DNA from: Buttiauxella sp035271705
GTDB lineage: Bacteria; Pseudomonadota; Gammaproteobacteria; Enterobacterales; Enterobacteriaceae
Length of the DNA stretch: 13,185 bases
NCBI RefSeq assembly: GCF_035271705.1
Contig: NZ_DATERI010000152.1
Location: 1 to 13,185 of the forward strand
Direction: 5' to 3'
In this document: one piece after another, positions 1 through 6,177 of the stretch
Layout of the letters: every line of letters starts with the position of its first letter
How positions within the stretch are numbered: the stretch's first letter is position 1
Position numbers and translations under genes: made by a program
The notes under the pieces: model-generated
What the model was told of the DNA's origin: nothing
What the model saw: the letters and a program-made list of their open reading frames with translations, nothing else
Databases searched by the model: none

Positions 1-184
1 CCGAAACGGTAGGGATCATCAGTTCGGTCAGAATGTCGGTCACCAGATAGAGCTTTAACTTGCTGTTGCTGCCTGGAGCAGGTTCAACATTTTTCAGTCT
101 CGCGGCAACCGTCTGACGGTGTACGCCGGTTATCCCTGCCAACTGGTTGATATTGAGTTTTAAAGTGGCAATTTCCTGGTCCAT
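1..184 (-). CDS. Terminase small subunit, DUF1441/Nu1-like (partial)
   Basis: The first 61 codons of a minus-strand gene that runs off the left edge. It begins M-D-Q-E-I-A-T-L-K and continues with a helix-turn-helix-like stretch (INQLAGITGVHRQTVAARL, residues about 13-31). This I recognise as the DUF1441 family, the small terminase (Nu1-like) of lambdoid phages. Such proteins bind the cos region and recruit the large terminase subunit for packaging. The gene starts about 118 bases beyond the lambda-like cosN, much as nu1 follows cos in lambda. The ATG at 182-184 is the only good start; its ribosome binding site is weak. The 3' end is missing only because of the window edge. Confidence 0.8.
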   Translation of the reverse strand, partial: MDQEIATLKLNINQLAGITGVHRQTVAARLKNVEPAPGSNSKLKLYLVTDILTELMIPTVS

Positions 185-301
185 GATGGTGAACACTTTT
201 TGAACGATTCGACATCTAGCGAAAATGGCCTCTAATTAAATCAAAGGCCTGCGCACATGATGATGATGACCCTGGATCCGAAAAACTAGCCGTTTACCGC
301 G
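185..301 (-). other. cosB-like region between cosN and terminase gene
   Basis: No gene is seen here. By analogy with lambda this stretch should hold terminase-binding (R) sites and an IHF site. I see an inverted repeat GGCCT/AGGCC (227-231 and 245-249) around an AT-rich centre. The sequence AATCAAAGGCCTG (238-250) is one mismatch from the IHF consensus WATCAANNNNTTR. A short TGA microsatellite lies at 257-268. Lambda-type R sites are not obvious. The assignment rests mainly on position. Confidence 0.4.
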
Positions 302-313
302 AGCGCGCCGCCC
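302..313 (-). other. Lambda-like cosN packaging/nicking site
   Basis: On the minus strand the dodecamer reads GGGCGGCGCGCT, preceded by ACG and followed by CGCGG. From memory, the lambda cohesive end is GGGCGGCGACCT in the same flanks (ACG before, CGCGG after). Only the AC/CG dinucleotide differs within the 12 bases. Together with a cosQ motif 23 bases away and a Nu1-like gene on the other side, this is strong evidence for a cos-type packaging site. Exact nick positions are inferred from lambda. Confidence 0.8.
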
Positions 314-335
314 CGTGGTAGGCCACCCCGCCGGG

Positions 336-342
336 AGGACCC
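336..342 (-). other. cosQ motif
   Basis: The minus strand reads GGGTCCT, which matches lambda cosQ as I remember it. It is followed by a CCCGGCGG segment and then cosN, the same order as at the lambda right end. cosQ is required to terminate DNA packaging at the second cos site. The combination with cosN makes chance unlikely. Confidence 0.65.
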
Positions 343-440
343 ATCAGAATATGAGATGAATATCCGAGGCTTATAAACACCCTCGAAGAGTTATTGTCAG
401 CTGGATCTACAAAAGAGAATAAAGGTAAGTACTAGCTATA

Positions 441-467
441 AAAAAACCCCGCAAGAGCGAGGTTTTA
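441..467 (-). terminator. Rho-independent terminator after PP2C gene
   Basis: A 10-bp stem (443-452 with 457-466, loop AAGA) is followed on the minus strand by a run of T. The one non-Watson-Crick position is a U-G wobble in the minus-strand RNA but a C-A mismatch in the plus-strand RNA, so it should act on leftward transcripts. It lies 13 bases past the phosphatase stop and separates the kinase/phosphatase pair from cos. Confidence 0.8.
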
Positions 468-479
468 GCACTTATGGGG

Positions 480-1217
480 TTAACTAACTTTGAATTGAGC
501 AGCTATCAATGAATAATCATCGGTGGGTGTTTTCTTTAAAATACGTTTATACAAACTTGCAGTGAAGCTACTAACATTACCAAGCGTATTCAAAGAAAAA
601 CGAGGTCGATGCTCCCAGAAATGATGTGCACCATCAGACATAATGAAAAGTGTAAGCACTCCGTTATCGTCTACTATATCAGCCAGTGGCAAAACTACAT
701 GCTGATACCGTATCGTCAAACTGCGAGTTAACGCCGCAGTAAGAGTATTCTTTCCTGGCAATTGCTCAAGCTCTTTTTTAGTATAAAGGCCGTCGTCCAA
801 AAGTTCTTGATGCTGAGTATGGTCCTTTGTGACAAGATTAAGTTTGCCGCCCTTCTTAATGTAAACTCTGGTATCGCCAACATGAATCACATTCAATTCT
901 TTAGCTGTTAAGAAACAATAAGAAAGAGTTGTTGCCGCTTTAAAATATTCATTATTTAAATTAGACAATGCAATAATGTTATTTTGTATTAGCTCCAATG
1001 TGAGCTGTGGGTTTAACAATTTTTCTTTATTGAGTTCAGCAAGTTGACTAGTTGCTATATTCGCAGCATCTTTGGCTCCAGGATAAGAACCAACGCCATC
1101 CGCAACAGCAAAAACAAATGCCCCATCCACTTGCCGAGGTAGCAATATCGCATCTTGATTGTCATGCTCTACATTTTTTGAGCATGAGAATGCTGCGCAA
1201 CTCAACAAATTAATCAT
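480..1217 (-). CDS. PP2C-family (PPM) serine/threonine protein phosphatase
   Basis: A 245-residue, single-domain metal-dependent phosphatase that should remove phosphate from Ser/Thr residues. The PPM motifs appear in order: NQDA (20-23), ADGVG (39-43), ATT (95-97), HVGDTR (112-117), KDHT (131-134), LTRS (163-166), MSDG (193-196) and TDDYSL (232-237). The metal-binding aspartates D40, D195 and D234 are all present, so the enzyme looks active. There is no signal peptide or membrane segment, which indicates a cytoplasmic protein. Its ATG overlaps the kinase stop by 4 bases (ATGA), so the two are translationally coupled. The gene is clearly more AT-rich than the lysis genes, a sign of separate acquisition. 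It probably counteracts or resets the partner kinase (inference). Targets are unknown. Confidence 0.88.
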   Translation of the reverse strand: MINLLSCAAFSCSKNVEHDNQDAILLPRQVDGAFVFAVADGVGSYPGAKDAANIATSQLAELNKEKLLNPQLTLELIQNNIIALSNLNNEYFKAATTLSYCFLTAKELNVIHVGDTRVYIKKGGKLNLVTKDHTQHQELLDDGLYTKKELEQLPGKNTLTAALTRSLTIRYQHVVLPLADIVDDNGVLTLFIMSDGAHHFWEHRPRFSLNTLGNVSSFTASLYKRILKKTPTDDYSLIAAQFKVS

Positions 1218-1993
1218 TGCATTGTCCTCGCTATAACACTGTCTAAATCACTGAGCATCTGAGTGACTGAATCGAATCTAGCATTTGGGACATATGCTGT
1301 AGATCTATCCACAATTGCCCCAATCCCGGGAGCATCTTTTAGGTTTAATTCATTTATAATTACACCCAATGCATAAATATCTGATTTTTCGGTATATGTC
1401 CCACGCTGTGCTTCTGGTGACATGTATTCAGGTGTGCCTATGCCAATTGAACGATCCTGCAAAATATTTGAAAGAAATGCTGATTGAGCTTCAGAGTTAA
1501 TTGTCTTAACAAGCCCAAAATCTGAGATTTTATAGCAACCATCAGGGTACATGAGAATATTTTCCGGTTTCAAATCTCGATGCAAGTAACCATTCCTATG
1601 TATGTATTCAACTCCCTTTAGGACCATCCTGAGCATTTCAAGCTTATCGCGTTCAGTCAACACACCTTCGTTCATCTGTTTACGGAGGTCACATTCAGCT
1701 AGTTCCATAACAAACCATGGGTTATCGATGCTAAGATGATGTATGCATACAGGTACAACATTGTCATGCGTACACTCAGCTTGATACCTGACTTCACGTT
1801 CAAATCTTCGCTTCCAATCGTCCAAAGAAAAGAGGTGGTTGATAAGCTTGGGATTCACAGAAAGGACCTTCCTTGCGTAGAAGCCGCTGAAATGGCCTAA
1901 CGTATTATAGACTTCAACCTTTTCAACCCGTCCAAAGGTTCCTTGACCCAATTCATCAATCGGTTTGATTAAATAATTCCCTCTAGGATCCAT
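1214..1993 (-). CDS. Eukaryote-like (Hanks-type) Ser/Thr protein kinase
   Basis: A 259-residue soluble protein that is almost entirely a kinase domain. Visible elements are a glycine-rich loop GQGTFG (16-21), catalytic Lys in ARKVL (K42), helix-C Glu E67, HRDLKPEN (138-145), DFG (158-160), GTPEYMSPE (186-194) and SDIYALG (204-210). All catalytic residues are intact. Unlike the PrkC/PknB sensors it has no membrane segment and no extracellular repeats. It lies upstream of, and overlaps, the PP2C gene, and sits between the lysis genes and cos where lambda carries the moron bor. A candidate promoter precedes it. Prophage kinases can abort infection by other phages (Stk of phage 933W against HK97 is a published case), so phage defence is plausible but inferred. 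The ATG at 1991-1993 has a GAG-rich upstream sequence. Confidence 0.9.
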   Translation of the reverse strand: MDPRGNYLIKPIDELGQGTFGRVEKVEVYNTLGHFSGFYARKVLSVNPKLINHLFSLDDWKRRFEREVRYQAECTHDNVVPVCIHHLSIDNPWFVMELAECDLRKQMNEGVLTERDKLEMLRMVLKGVEYIHRNGYLHRDLKPENILMYPDGCYKISDFGLVKTINSEAQSAFLSNILQDRSIGIGTPEYMSPEAQRGTYTEKSDIYALGVIINELNLKDAPGIGAIVDRSTAYVPNARFDSVTQMLSDLDSVIARTMQ

Positions 1994-2030
1994 AGCTCGC
2001 TCTCATCACTGATGTATAGAGCGAATTTAC

Positions 2031-2058
2031 ACCCTAGCAACGAAACTTTCCATGTCAA
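2031..2058 (-). promoter_or_regulatory. Candidate moron promoter for the kinase/phosphatase pair
   Basis: On the minus strand a perfect -35 box TTGACA (2053-2058) is followed after 16 bases by an extended -10, TGC-TAGGGT (hexamer 2031-2036). It is 38 bases upstream of the kinase start. This would allow expression from the silent prophage, independent of the late promoter. Confidence 0.5.
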
Positions 2059-2104
2059 TGAGATAAATCTGTCTATGCAAGAGAATCACTAATGCTGAAC
2101 ATTT

Positions 2105-2611
2105 TTAATCTCTTAAAGAGTTGTAGATACGCTCACATATCATTCCTGCGCGGTAGCTGTCATCAGATCGCCCAGCATAGTATCTAGCTTCTTCTGCAAT
2201 GCTTCCGAGCATGTCGGCGAGCATTGCGGAGTTAGCGCTGGTTGTTTTGCTTCCGACGGCAGCGGCAAGACCTGCGGTGTGCTTTGCGGCGTCCAGGCGG
2301 GTGGCAAGTTTTGTTGCTTCGGTGCGCAGCTGGCTAACAGTGGCAGACAGGCCAGCAGCATTCGCAGCCGCTTTTGCAGCCTGTTCTTGTGCATTTTTAA
2401 CAGCCTCATCGCGAGCGATTACTCGCCCTTGTTCAATCATACGGGCAACCGTTTGAGCGTTCTCTGCCTGAGAGGACTCCGCACTATTACGATCTGCCCA
2501 TTTCTTTTCCCATGCTCGTTCCGTCCACACACTACCTGCGGCGAATGAGGCAATGAGAAGCGCTGAAACCGTGGCGGCTTTCCACCAGGTCTTAACAGAC
2601 TCGCTGATCAT
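2105..2611 (-). CDS. Rz: Rz-like spanin, inner-membrane subunit
   Basis: An i-spanin of 168 residues from the preferred start. It has an N-terminal signal-anchor (WWKAATVSALLIASFAAGSVW) and then a long Ala/Gln/Glu-rich, probably coiled-coil periplasmic domain. It joins the Rz1 lipoprotein across the periplasm and fuses the two membranes in the last step of lysis. The ATG at 2609-2611 overlaps the endolysin stop as ATGA and follows a G-rich tract; an alternative ATG six codons upstream (2629) would overlap the endolysin more. The identification rests on topology, nested Rz1 and position, since spanin sequences diverge strongly. Confidence 0.85.
   Translation of the reverse strand: MISESVKTWWKAATVSALLIASFAAGSVWTERAWEKKWADRNSAESSQAENAQTVARMIEQGRVIARDEAVKNAQEQAAKAAANAAGLSATVSQLRTEATKLATRLDAAKHTAGLAAAVGSKTTSANSAMLADMLGSIAEEARYYAGRSDDSYRAGMICERIYNSLRD
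2140..2394 (-). CDS. Rz1: Rz1-like spanin, outer-membrane lipoprotein (nested in Rz)
   Basis: Entirely inside Rz in another frame. From the ATG at 2392-2394 it encodes a basic n-region (HKNRLQKRLR), a hydrophobic LLACLPLLA core and a lipobox L-A-S-C, giving a lipoprotein signal of about 22 residues. The mature part is about 62 residues, starts CAPKQQ and is proline-rich, the hallmark of Rz1. An upstream ATG at 2409 is possible but would lengthen the n-region. The protein is expected on the inner leaflet of the outer membrane, where it binds Rz. Confidence 0.85.
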   Translation of the reverse strand: MHKNRLQKRLRMLLACLPLLASCAPKQQNLPPAWTPQSTPQVLPLPSEAKQPALTPQCSPTCSEALQKKLDTMLGDLMTATAQE

Positions 2612-3147
2612 TGGTCTAACCCCCAGCACGCCAGCGCGCTTTCCTGGTCCCGTCGCTCAACCTGACCATAGCAGCCATTCTTCTGGCCTTTGGTTAGACG
2701 GCAATCACGGCCACCGTCTTTAATCCACCAGCGGATTGCCTCGCATGCGCCGATGCGGTCACCTGCGTTGATGCGCTTATAGAAGGTCGATGGGAAGCAT
2801 TTACCGGGGCCGATGTTATACGGGCAGAAGGATGCGATCCCCACCTTCTGCGGCTCTGTCAGAGGCACTTTGATATAGCGATCAACCCAGGCTAATGCCT
2901 TATCGCGTTCAATAGCGTTAACCTTCCGGCATTGTTCCTCAGTGGCCGTCATGCCCTTAACAACACGCCTGCCATCAATAACGGTCACGCCGTGGCATAA
3001 AGACCAGACCCCACCCGGATCAACAACGGTCGCCAGCGCATTGCCTTCTTTCTCGCTGATGAATTGGTCGAAAATGAGTGGAGCAGATGCCCCTGACGCG
3101 ATTAGCGCCAGCACTGCTGCGCTGAGCTTTGCTTTGTTGGACATCAT
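2608..3147 (-). CDS. R: SAR endolysin, glycoside hydrolase family 24 (lysozyme)
   Basis: A 179-residue muramidase that cleaves peptidoglycan during lysis. The weakly hydrophobic, Ala/Gly/Ser-rich N-terminus (residues about 8-26) is a signal-anchor-release segment. The endolysin is thus exported by Sec, tethered inactive and released when the pinholin depolarises the membrane. The E-x8-D-x5-T catalytic pattern appears as E34, D43 and then Ser49 in place of the usual Thr. The C-terminal half (FCPYNIGPGKCFPSTF, then a Cys-rich tail) is typical of enterobacterial prophage lysozymes. The start has two tandem ATGs (3147 and 3144) overlapping the holin stop; the second is equally possible. It overlaps Rz by 4 bases at its end. 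Confidence 0.92.
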   Translation of the reverse strand: MMSNKAKLSAAVLALIASGASAPLIFDQFISEKEGNALATVVDPGGVWSLCHGVTVIDGRRVVKGMTATEEQCRKVNAIERDKALAWVDRYIKVPLTEPQKVGIASFCPYNIGPGKCFPSTFYKRINAGDRIGACEAIRWWIKDGGRDCRLTKGQKNGCYGQVERRDQESALACWGLDQ

Positions 3148-3359
3148 TCACCCCGCGCAGCTTTGCGGCGATCCGCTTTGATTTGGAAGTACAGACTCGT
3201 TAACCACGTCAGCAAACCAAACATGAGGCTACCGAGCACACCAATGGCCGCCCATTGGGATGGGGAGACTTTATCGAGGAGCTGAAGCAACCAGTATCCG
3301 GTCCCCCCTCCCGATGCGCCGTATGCAATACCCGTCGTGATTTTTTCCATTCGATACAT
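3144..3359 (-). CDS. S: S21-type pinholin with dual start
   Basis: A 71-residue class II holin with two membrane segments (ITTGIAYGASGGGTGYWLLQLL and AAIGVLGSLMFGLLTWL) and a basic tail (KADRRKAARGE). It closely resembles phage 21 S21. The start reads M-Y-R-M-E-K. As in S21, initiation at M1 would give a 71-residue antiholin and at M4 a 68-residue holin, with Arg3 adding the extra positive charge that delays flipping of TM1. It forms small heptameric pores that depolarise the membrane and activate the SAR endolysin encoded immediately downstream. Confidence 0.92.
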   Translation of the reverse strand: MYRMEKITTGIAYGASGGGTGYWLLQLLDKVSPSQWAAIGVLGSLMFGLLTWLTSLYFQIKADRRKAARGE

Positions 3360-3400
3360 GCTCTCACCTCGCTACGTTGCGGGTGTCCAGTTGAGGTAAT

Positions 3401-3423
3401 AAAAAGGGCCGCGATAGCGACCC
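3401..3423 (-). terminator. Terminator between methyltransferase and lysis genes
   Basis: A 7-bp GC-rich stem (3406-3412 with 3417-3423, loop of 4) is followed on the minus strand by TTTTTATT. One pair is U-G only in the minus-strand RNA, giving the direction. It lies just past the methyltransferase stop, so lysis gene expression would need read-through, presumably by Q-modified polymerase. Confidence 0.8.
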
Positions 3424-3429
3424 AAGCTT

Positions 3430-4482
3430 TTATTCCCCTGCCAGCTGCCTTACCTCACTTACCGTCTGGTTAAAACGTACCTCTTCCAGTTCTACGCCGA
3501 TAGCCTGGCGGCCCAGTTCAATGGCTGCTTTAACAGTTGATCCCGAGCCCATAAAGAAATCAGCTACCACATCGCCGGGCCTGCTGCTGGCGTTGATGAT
3601 TTGCCGCAACATATCAGCGGGCTTTTCGCACGGGTGTTTGCCTGGATAGAACTGGACGGGTTTATGTGTCCAGACGTCTGTATAGGGCACGGCTACTGTC
3701 ACAGAGAAATGCCGCCGAAGAGATTTGTACTCTTCCAGCAGATCAAGGTATTTCCGGTTCAACGAATGCCATGTGGCCACCAGCTGGTGATGCGGTGCTT
3801 TGAGTTCAGAGGCGCGGTGCTTCTCAATGGCGATCTGAGTGAACAATTCCTGCAGCTTTTCGTAATCCTGCTCGTTCGGTAGTTGCCACTGACTGGCACC
3901 GAACCAGTGAGACGCCATATTTTTCTTTCCGGTGGCGTCAGCTATTTGCCTGGACGTGACCCCCAGTTCGGCTCGTGCATCACGAAAGTAGGTGATTAAC
4001 GGAGCCATGACGTGTTGTTTGGCCTCGTTGCTTTTCTCAGCAAATCCGTCGCTTTTCGGCTTATATGGCCCCTGATAATGCTCAGCGAAAAGGATGCGTT
4101 CCGTCGCGGGGAAGTAAGAGCGCAGGCTTTCTTTATTACACCCGTTCCAGCGCCCTGATGGCTTCGCCCAGATAATGTGGTTCATGACGTTGAAGCGTTC
4201 ACGCATCATGATCTCAATATCGGATGCAAGTCGGTGACCTGAAAACAAATACAGGCTGCCGGCAGGCTTAAGCACTCGCCAGAACTGGGCAAGACACATA
4301 TCAAGCCAGCGAAGATAGTCGGCGTCACCGTTCCACTGATTATCCCAGCCGTTCGGCTTCACCTTAAAATAAGGCGGATCCGTAACAATAAGGTCGATGG
4401 TGTTATCCGGGAGGGTTGCGAGGTATTGCAGGCAGTCAGCGTTGACAAGCTCAACACTGTTTATATTTACAGTATTTTTCAT
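3430..4482 (-). CDS. DNA methyltransferase, N6-adenine/N4-cytosine type (orphan)
   Basis: A 350-residue site-specific DNA methylase of the N6_N4_Mtase family. Motif IV DPPY (35-38) precedes motif I FMGSGST (310-316), the beta-class order. DPPY favours N6-adenine, but the target base and sequence cannot be read from the sequence. Between the motifs lies an insert resembling a helix-turn-helix (TSRQIADATGKK around 176-187, then SHWFGASQWQLP), perhaps the recognition domain. No restriction endonuclease is adjacent, so it is an orphan that may protect phage DNA or alter host expression. It ends just before a terminator and follows a structured 5' region. It is distinct from the second methylase at 8031-9365. 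Confidence 0.87.
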   Translation of the reverse strand: MKNTVNINSVELVNADCLQYLATLPDNTIDLIVTDPPYFKVKPNGWDNQWNGDADYLRWLDMCLAQFWRVLKPAGSLYLFSGHRLASDIEIMMRERFNVMNHIIWAKPSGRWNGCNKESLRSYFPATERILFAEHYQGPYKPKSDGFAEKSNEAKQHVMAPLITYFRDARAELGVTSRQIADATGKKNMASHWFGASQWQLPNEQDYEKLQELFTQIAIEKHRASELKAPHHQLVATWHSLNRKYLDLLEEYKSLRRHFSVTVAVPYTDVWTHKPVQFYPGKHPCEKPADMLRQIINASSRPGDVVADFFMGSGSTVKAAIELGRQAIGVELEEVRFNQTVSEVRQLAGE

Positions 4483-4646
4483 AGATCCGTAAGCGTAACT
4501 CTGATAGGCTCACTATGCTTTTGCGCTAAAGCAGTGGGCCTTGATTAGCTTGTGACCTGAAAGCATGGGCTAATGGCTGGTTGGGTGCTACAACACCCAC
4601 CAGCCGCCCATTTCCACAAGAGGAACTCCGTGGATGGAGTAATAAA
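4483..4646 (-). other. Structured intergenic/leader region upstream of methyltransferase
   Basis: No gene is seen. The minus-strand RNA can form two strong hairpins. One, at 4566-4610, has about 17 pairs in three blocks: TGGGC/GCCCA, GGCTGG/CCAGCC and TGGGTG/CACCCA, with small bulges. The other, at 4507-4540, pairs GGC/GCC, CACT/AGTG and GCTTT/AAAGC. A weaker 5-bp hairpin is at 4625-4640 and lacks a proper T-run. None looks like a tRNA or an intrinsic terminator. They could be a regulatory leader of the methylase or a small RNA. Confidence 0.45.
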
Positions 4647-5312
4647 TTAATTCCCAATAGTATCTACTAGACTTGTAATTTCCTTACGTCTTTTTTCGAT
4701 AAACTTAAAACACAAAATACTACAATTCCCTTGGGCTGTTCCTAAATCAGATCCAGTTCCATCGCCACCAGACAAGGCTATATCGCTTAGTTGGTTAAGA
4801 GAATTGAAGAACTTTAATTCATCCGGATCACTCAAGTCTAAATATGAGTCTAAGAGCACTTTATTTTCCATTATTAATTGTGCTTTTGCCATTACAATTT
4901 CGTGGAGTCTTTTTCGTTCCCGAGCACTTTCAGCATCACTATTGCCTAAAAGGTTTTTGTAATCAACTTTAGCATGATACTGCTCAGCATGGTGCTTCAT
5001 GAAACTAATAAAAGCGGCTCTAACCTCTTTACATACATCTTTTTTTAACTCTATCTCTGTCGCAAGTTGCGTATTAAGTTTTAAGCTCATCAATTGTTGC
5101 TTAATACCTAAAGCATACTGTTCACTTTGATTGCGCATATTAGATTTGAATTGATAGTATGAAAATAATAATGCAATGAAAGATATAAAAGCCGGAAGGA
5201 TCGCGATTAACACTTTGCTCACGGAATCCCATAAATTGGAGCTATTCTCCATCTTGACCAACACAACATGACTTGCAGGTTTCAAAACCTCTAAAAGATT
5301 CAATATGTCCAT
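4647..5312 (-). CDS. Unknown membrane-anchored protein (moron in the post-Q position)
   Basis: I do not recognise this 221-residue protein. It has one strong hydrophobic segment (VLIAILPAFISFIALLFSYYQF, residues about 34-55), then a largely helical, charged soluble part of about 165 residues with little sequence complexity. This indicates a single-pass inner-membrane protein. The start has an AAGGA ribosome site 9 bases upstream. The gene is strikingly AT-rich beside its neighbours. It lies between the post-Q terminator and the methylase, where Stx phages carry toxin genes. The terminator just upstream leaves little room for an own promoter, so expression may depend on Q. Superinfection exclusion or a membrane effector is possible, but not shown. 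Confidence 0.65.
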   Translation of the reverse strand: MDILNLLEVLKPASHVVLVKMENSSNLWDSVSKVLIAILPAFISFIALLFSYYQFKSNMRNQSEQYALGIKQQLMSLKLNTQLATEIELKKDVCKEVRAAFISFMKHHAEQYHAKVDYKNLLGNSDAESARERKRLHEIVMAKAQLIMENKVLLDSYLDLSDPDELKFFNSLNQLSDIALSGGDGTGSDLGTAQGNCSILCFKFIEKRRKEITSLVDTIGN

Positions 5313-5346
5313 GATGAATTCCTTTCAAAAAAGAAAGCATCATAAC

Positions 5347-5370
5347 AAAAAACCCCGCCGCGGCGAGGTT
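5347..5370 (-). terminator. Post-Q terminator (tR'-like)
   Basis: An 8-bp stem (5351-5358 with 5363-5370, loop CGCG) is followed on the minus strand by six T. One pair is U-G only in minus-strand RNA, so it acts leftward. It lies about 95 bases past the Q stop, where a lambdoid late transcript would meet its first terminator and be read through by Q. Confidence 0.8.
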
Positions 5371-5403
5371 GTTACAATTTTGACAACTTATCAAATTAGC
5401 TTC

Positions 5404-5433
5404 AAATATGGCTTATTTTGTTGCATTTTGCAA
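5404..5433 (-). promoter_or_regulatory. Weak candidate for late promoter pR'
   Basis: Between the Q stop and the terminator a late promoter is expected. The best fit I see on the minus strand is TTGCAA (5428-5433), 18 bases, ATATTT (5404-5409). An alternative is TTGAAG with CAAAAT 17 bases further on. Neither is strong; the call rests mainly on position. Confidence 0.25.
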
Positions 5434-5463
5434 GCCTAATTGAAGGAGTTAGTGAAAGTTACC

Positions 5464-6156
5464 TCACATTTCGGCTACTTTCAGTTCTTGATACTCTTCG
5501 TACCTTGACAAAATTTCGCTTAGTGCATGGCTGTCCATCTCAGTAAACGACGCTTTGAAAGCCGCCCAGTGGCCTGAATACACTCTGAGCCAGGTGGAAC
5601 GCTCAACGCTGACCATGCGCGCCAGAGCTGCACCAGCATACTCCTGATAGGTATCGTTATTACGCGAGGCAGCAACTTCTTGCGCCGCCAGCCAGACAAG
5701 CCCTATCAGTTTTTTAGTGACGCGGCCCTGTATTTTTTTGCCGCTATGCTGACGCTGAAACTGTTCCCACACATGCTGGCACATCAATGTCTGGTACCGG
5801 AAAGTAAGGTCATACCCATAGCAGTACCGCACCCATGCCTGCAAATGCTCATCCAGACCATTGACCGAACGACGCCATGCTGAACAAGCGAACTCCGTAT
5901 CTTTAATAGGCGGTAAAGGTCGACGACGGCTCCTTGTCTCAAGAACATAAAGTGGAGTGGCCAGCGTTTTTACAACCTTTGACCCACAACCTTCGCCACC
6001 CTCCATGACGATTTCAGGATGGTGCCGGGGGTATTTATTCTTATCTGCTGGTGGATGCTCACTGAACGCCTGCAGCTGTCCTTTTGTCGATCCTGATAAA
6101 TCCGCCAGCGCGCGGCGCAGTTCAATCCGCGTATATTCCAGTTCTTGTAAATTCAT
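5464..6156 (-). CDS. Q: Q-type late antitermination protein
   Basis: About 230 residues, read from the ATG at 6154-6156 (M-N-L-Q-E-L-E-Y); upstream only a TTG is available. The pattern (ELRRALADLSGSTKGQLQAFSEHPP, then WVRYCYGYDLTFRYQ, LIGLVWLAAQEVAASRNN and YAGAALARMVSVERSTW) matches proteins annotated as phage antitermination protein Q in enterobacterial prophages. It would bind at the late promoter and let RNA polymerase read through the terminators downstream. It is the last gene of the early operon, is followed by a tR'-like terminator and precedes lysis genes, as expected for Q. Family recognition is from memory; the position is the firmer evidence. Confidence 0.75.
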   Translation of the reverse strand: MNLQELEYTRIELRRALADLSGSTKGQLQAFSEHPPADKNKYPRHHPEIVMEGGEGCGSKVVKTLATPLYVLETRSRRRPLPPIKDTEFACSAWRRSVNGLDEHLQAWVRYCYGYDLTFRYQTLMCQHVWEQFQRQHSGKKIQGRVTKKLIGLVWLAAQEVAASRNNDTYQEYAGAALARMVSVERSTWLRVYSGHWAAFKASFTEMDSHALSEILSRYEEYQELKVAEM

Positions 6157-6177
6157 TATGCTCAGCGCTCCATACAA

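Noticed and set aside
4566..4610. Possible tRNA in the gap before the methylase, as tRNAs occur after Q in Stx phages
   Set aside because: The pairing forms one long bulged hairpin; there is no cloverleaf, TTCGA loop or anticodon arm.
4625..4640. Terminator after the membrane protein gene
   Set aside because: Stem of only 5 bp with no T-run on the minus strand.
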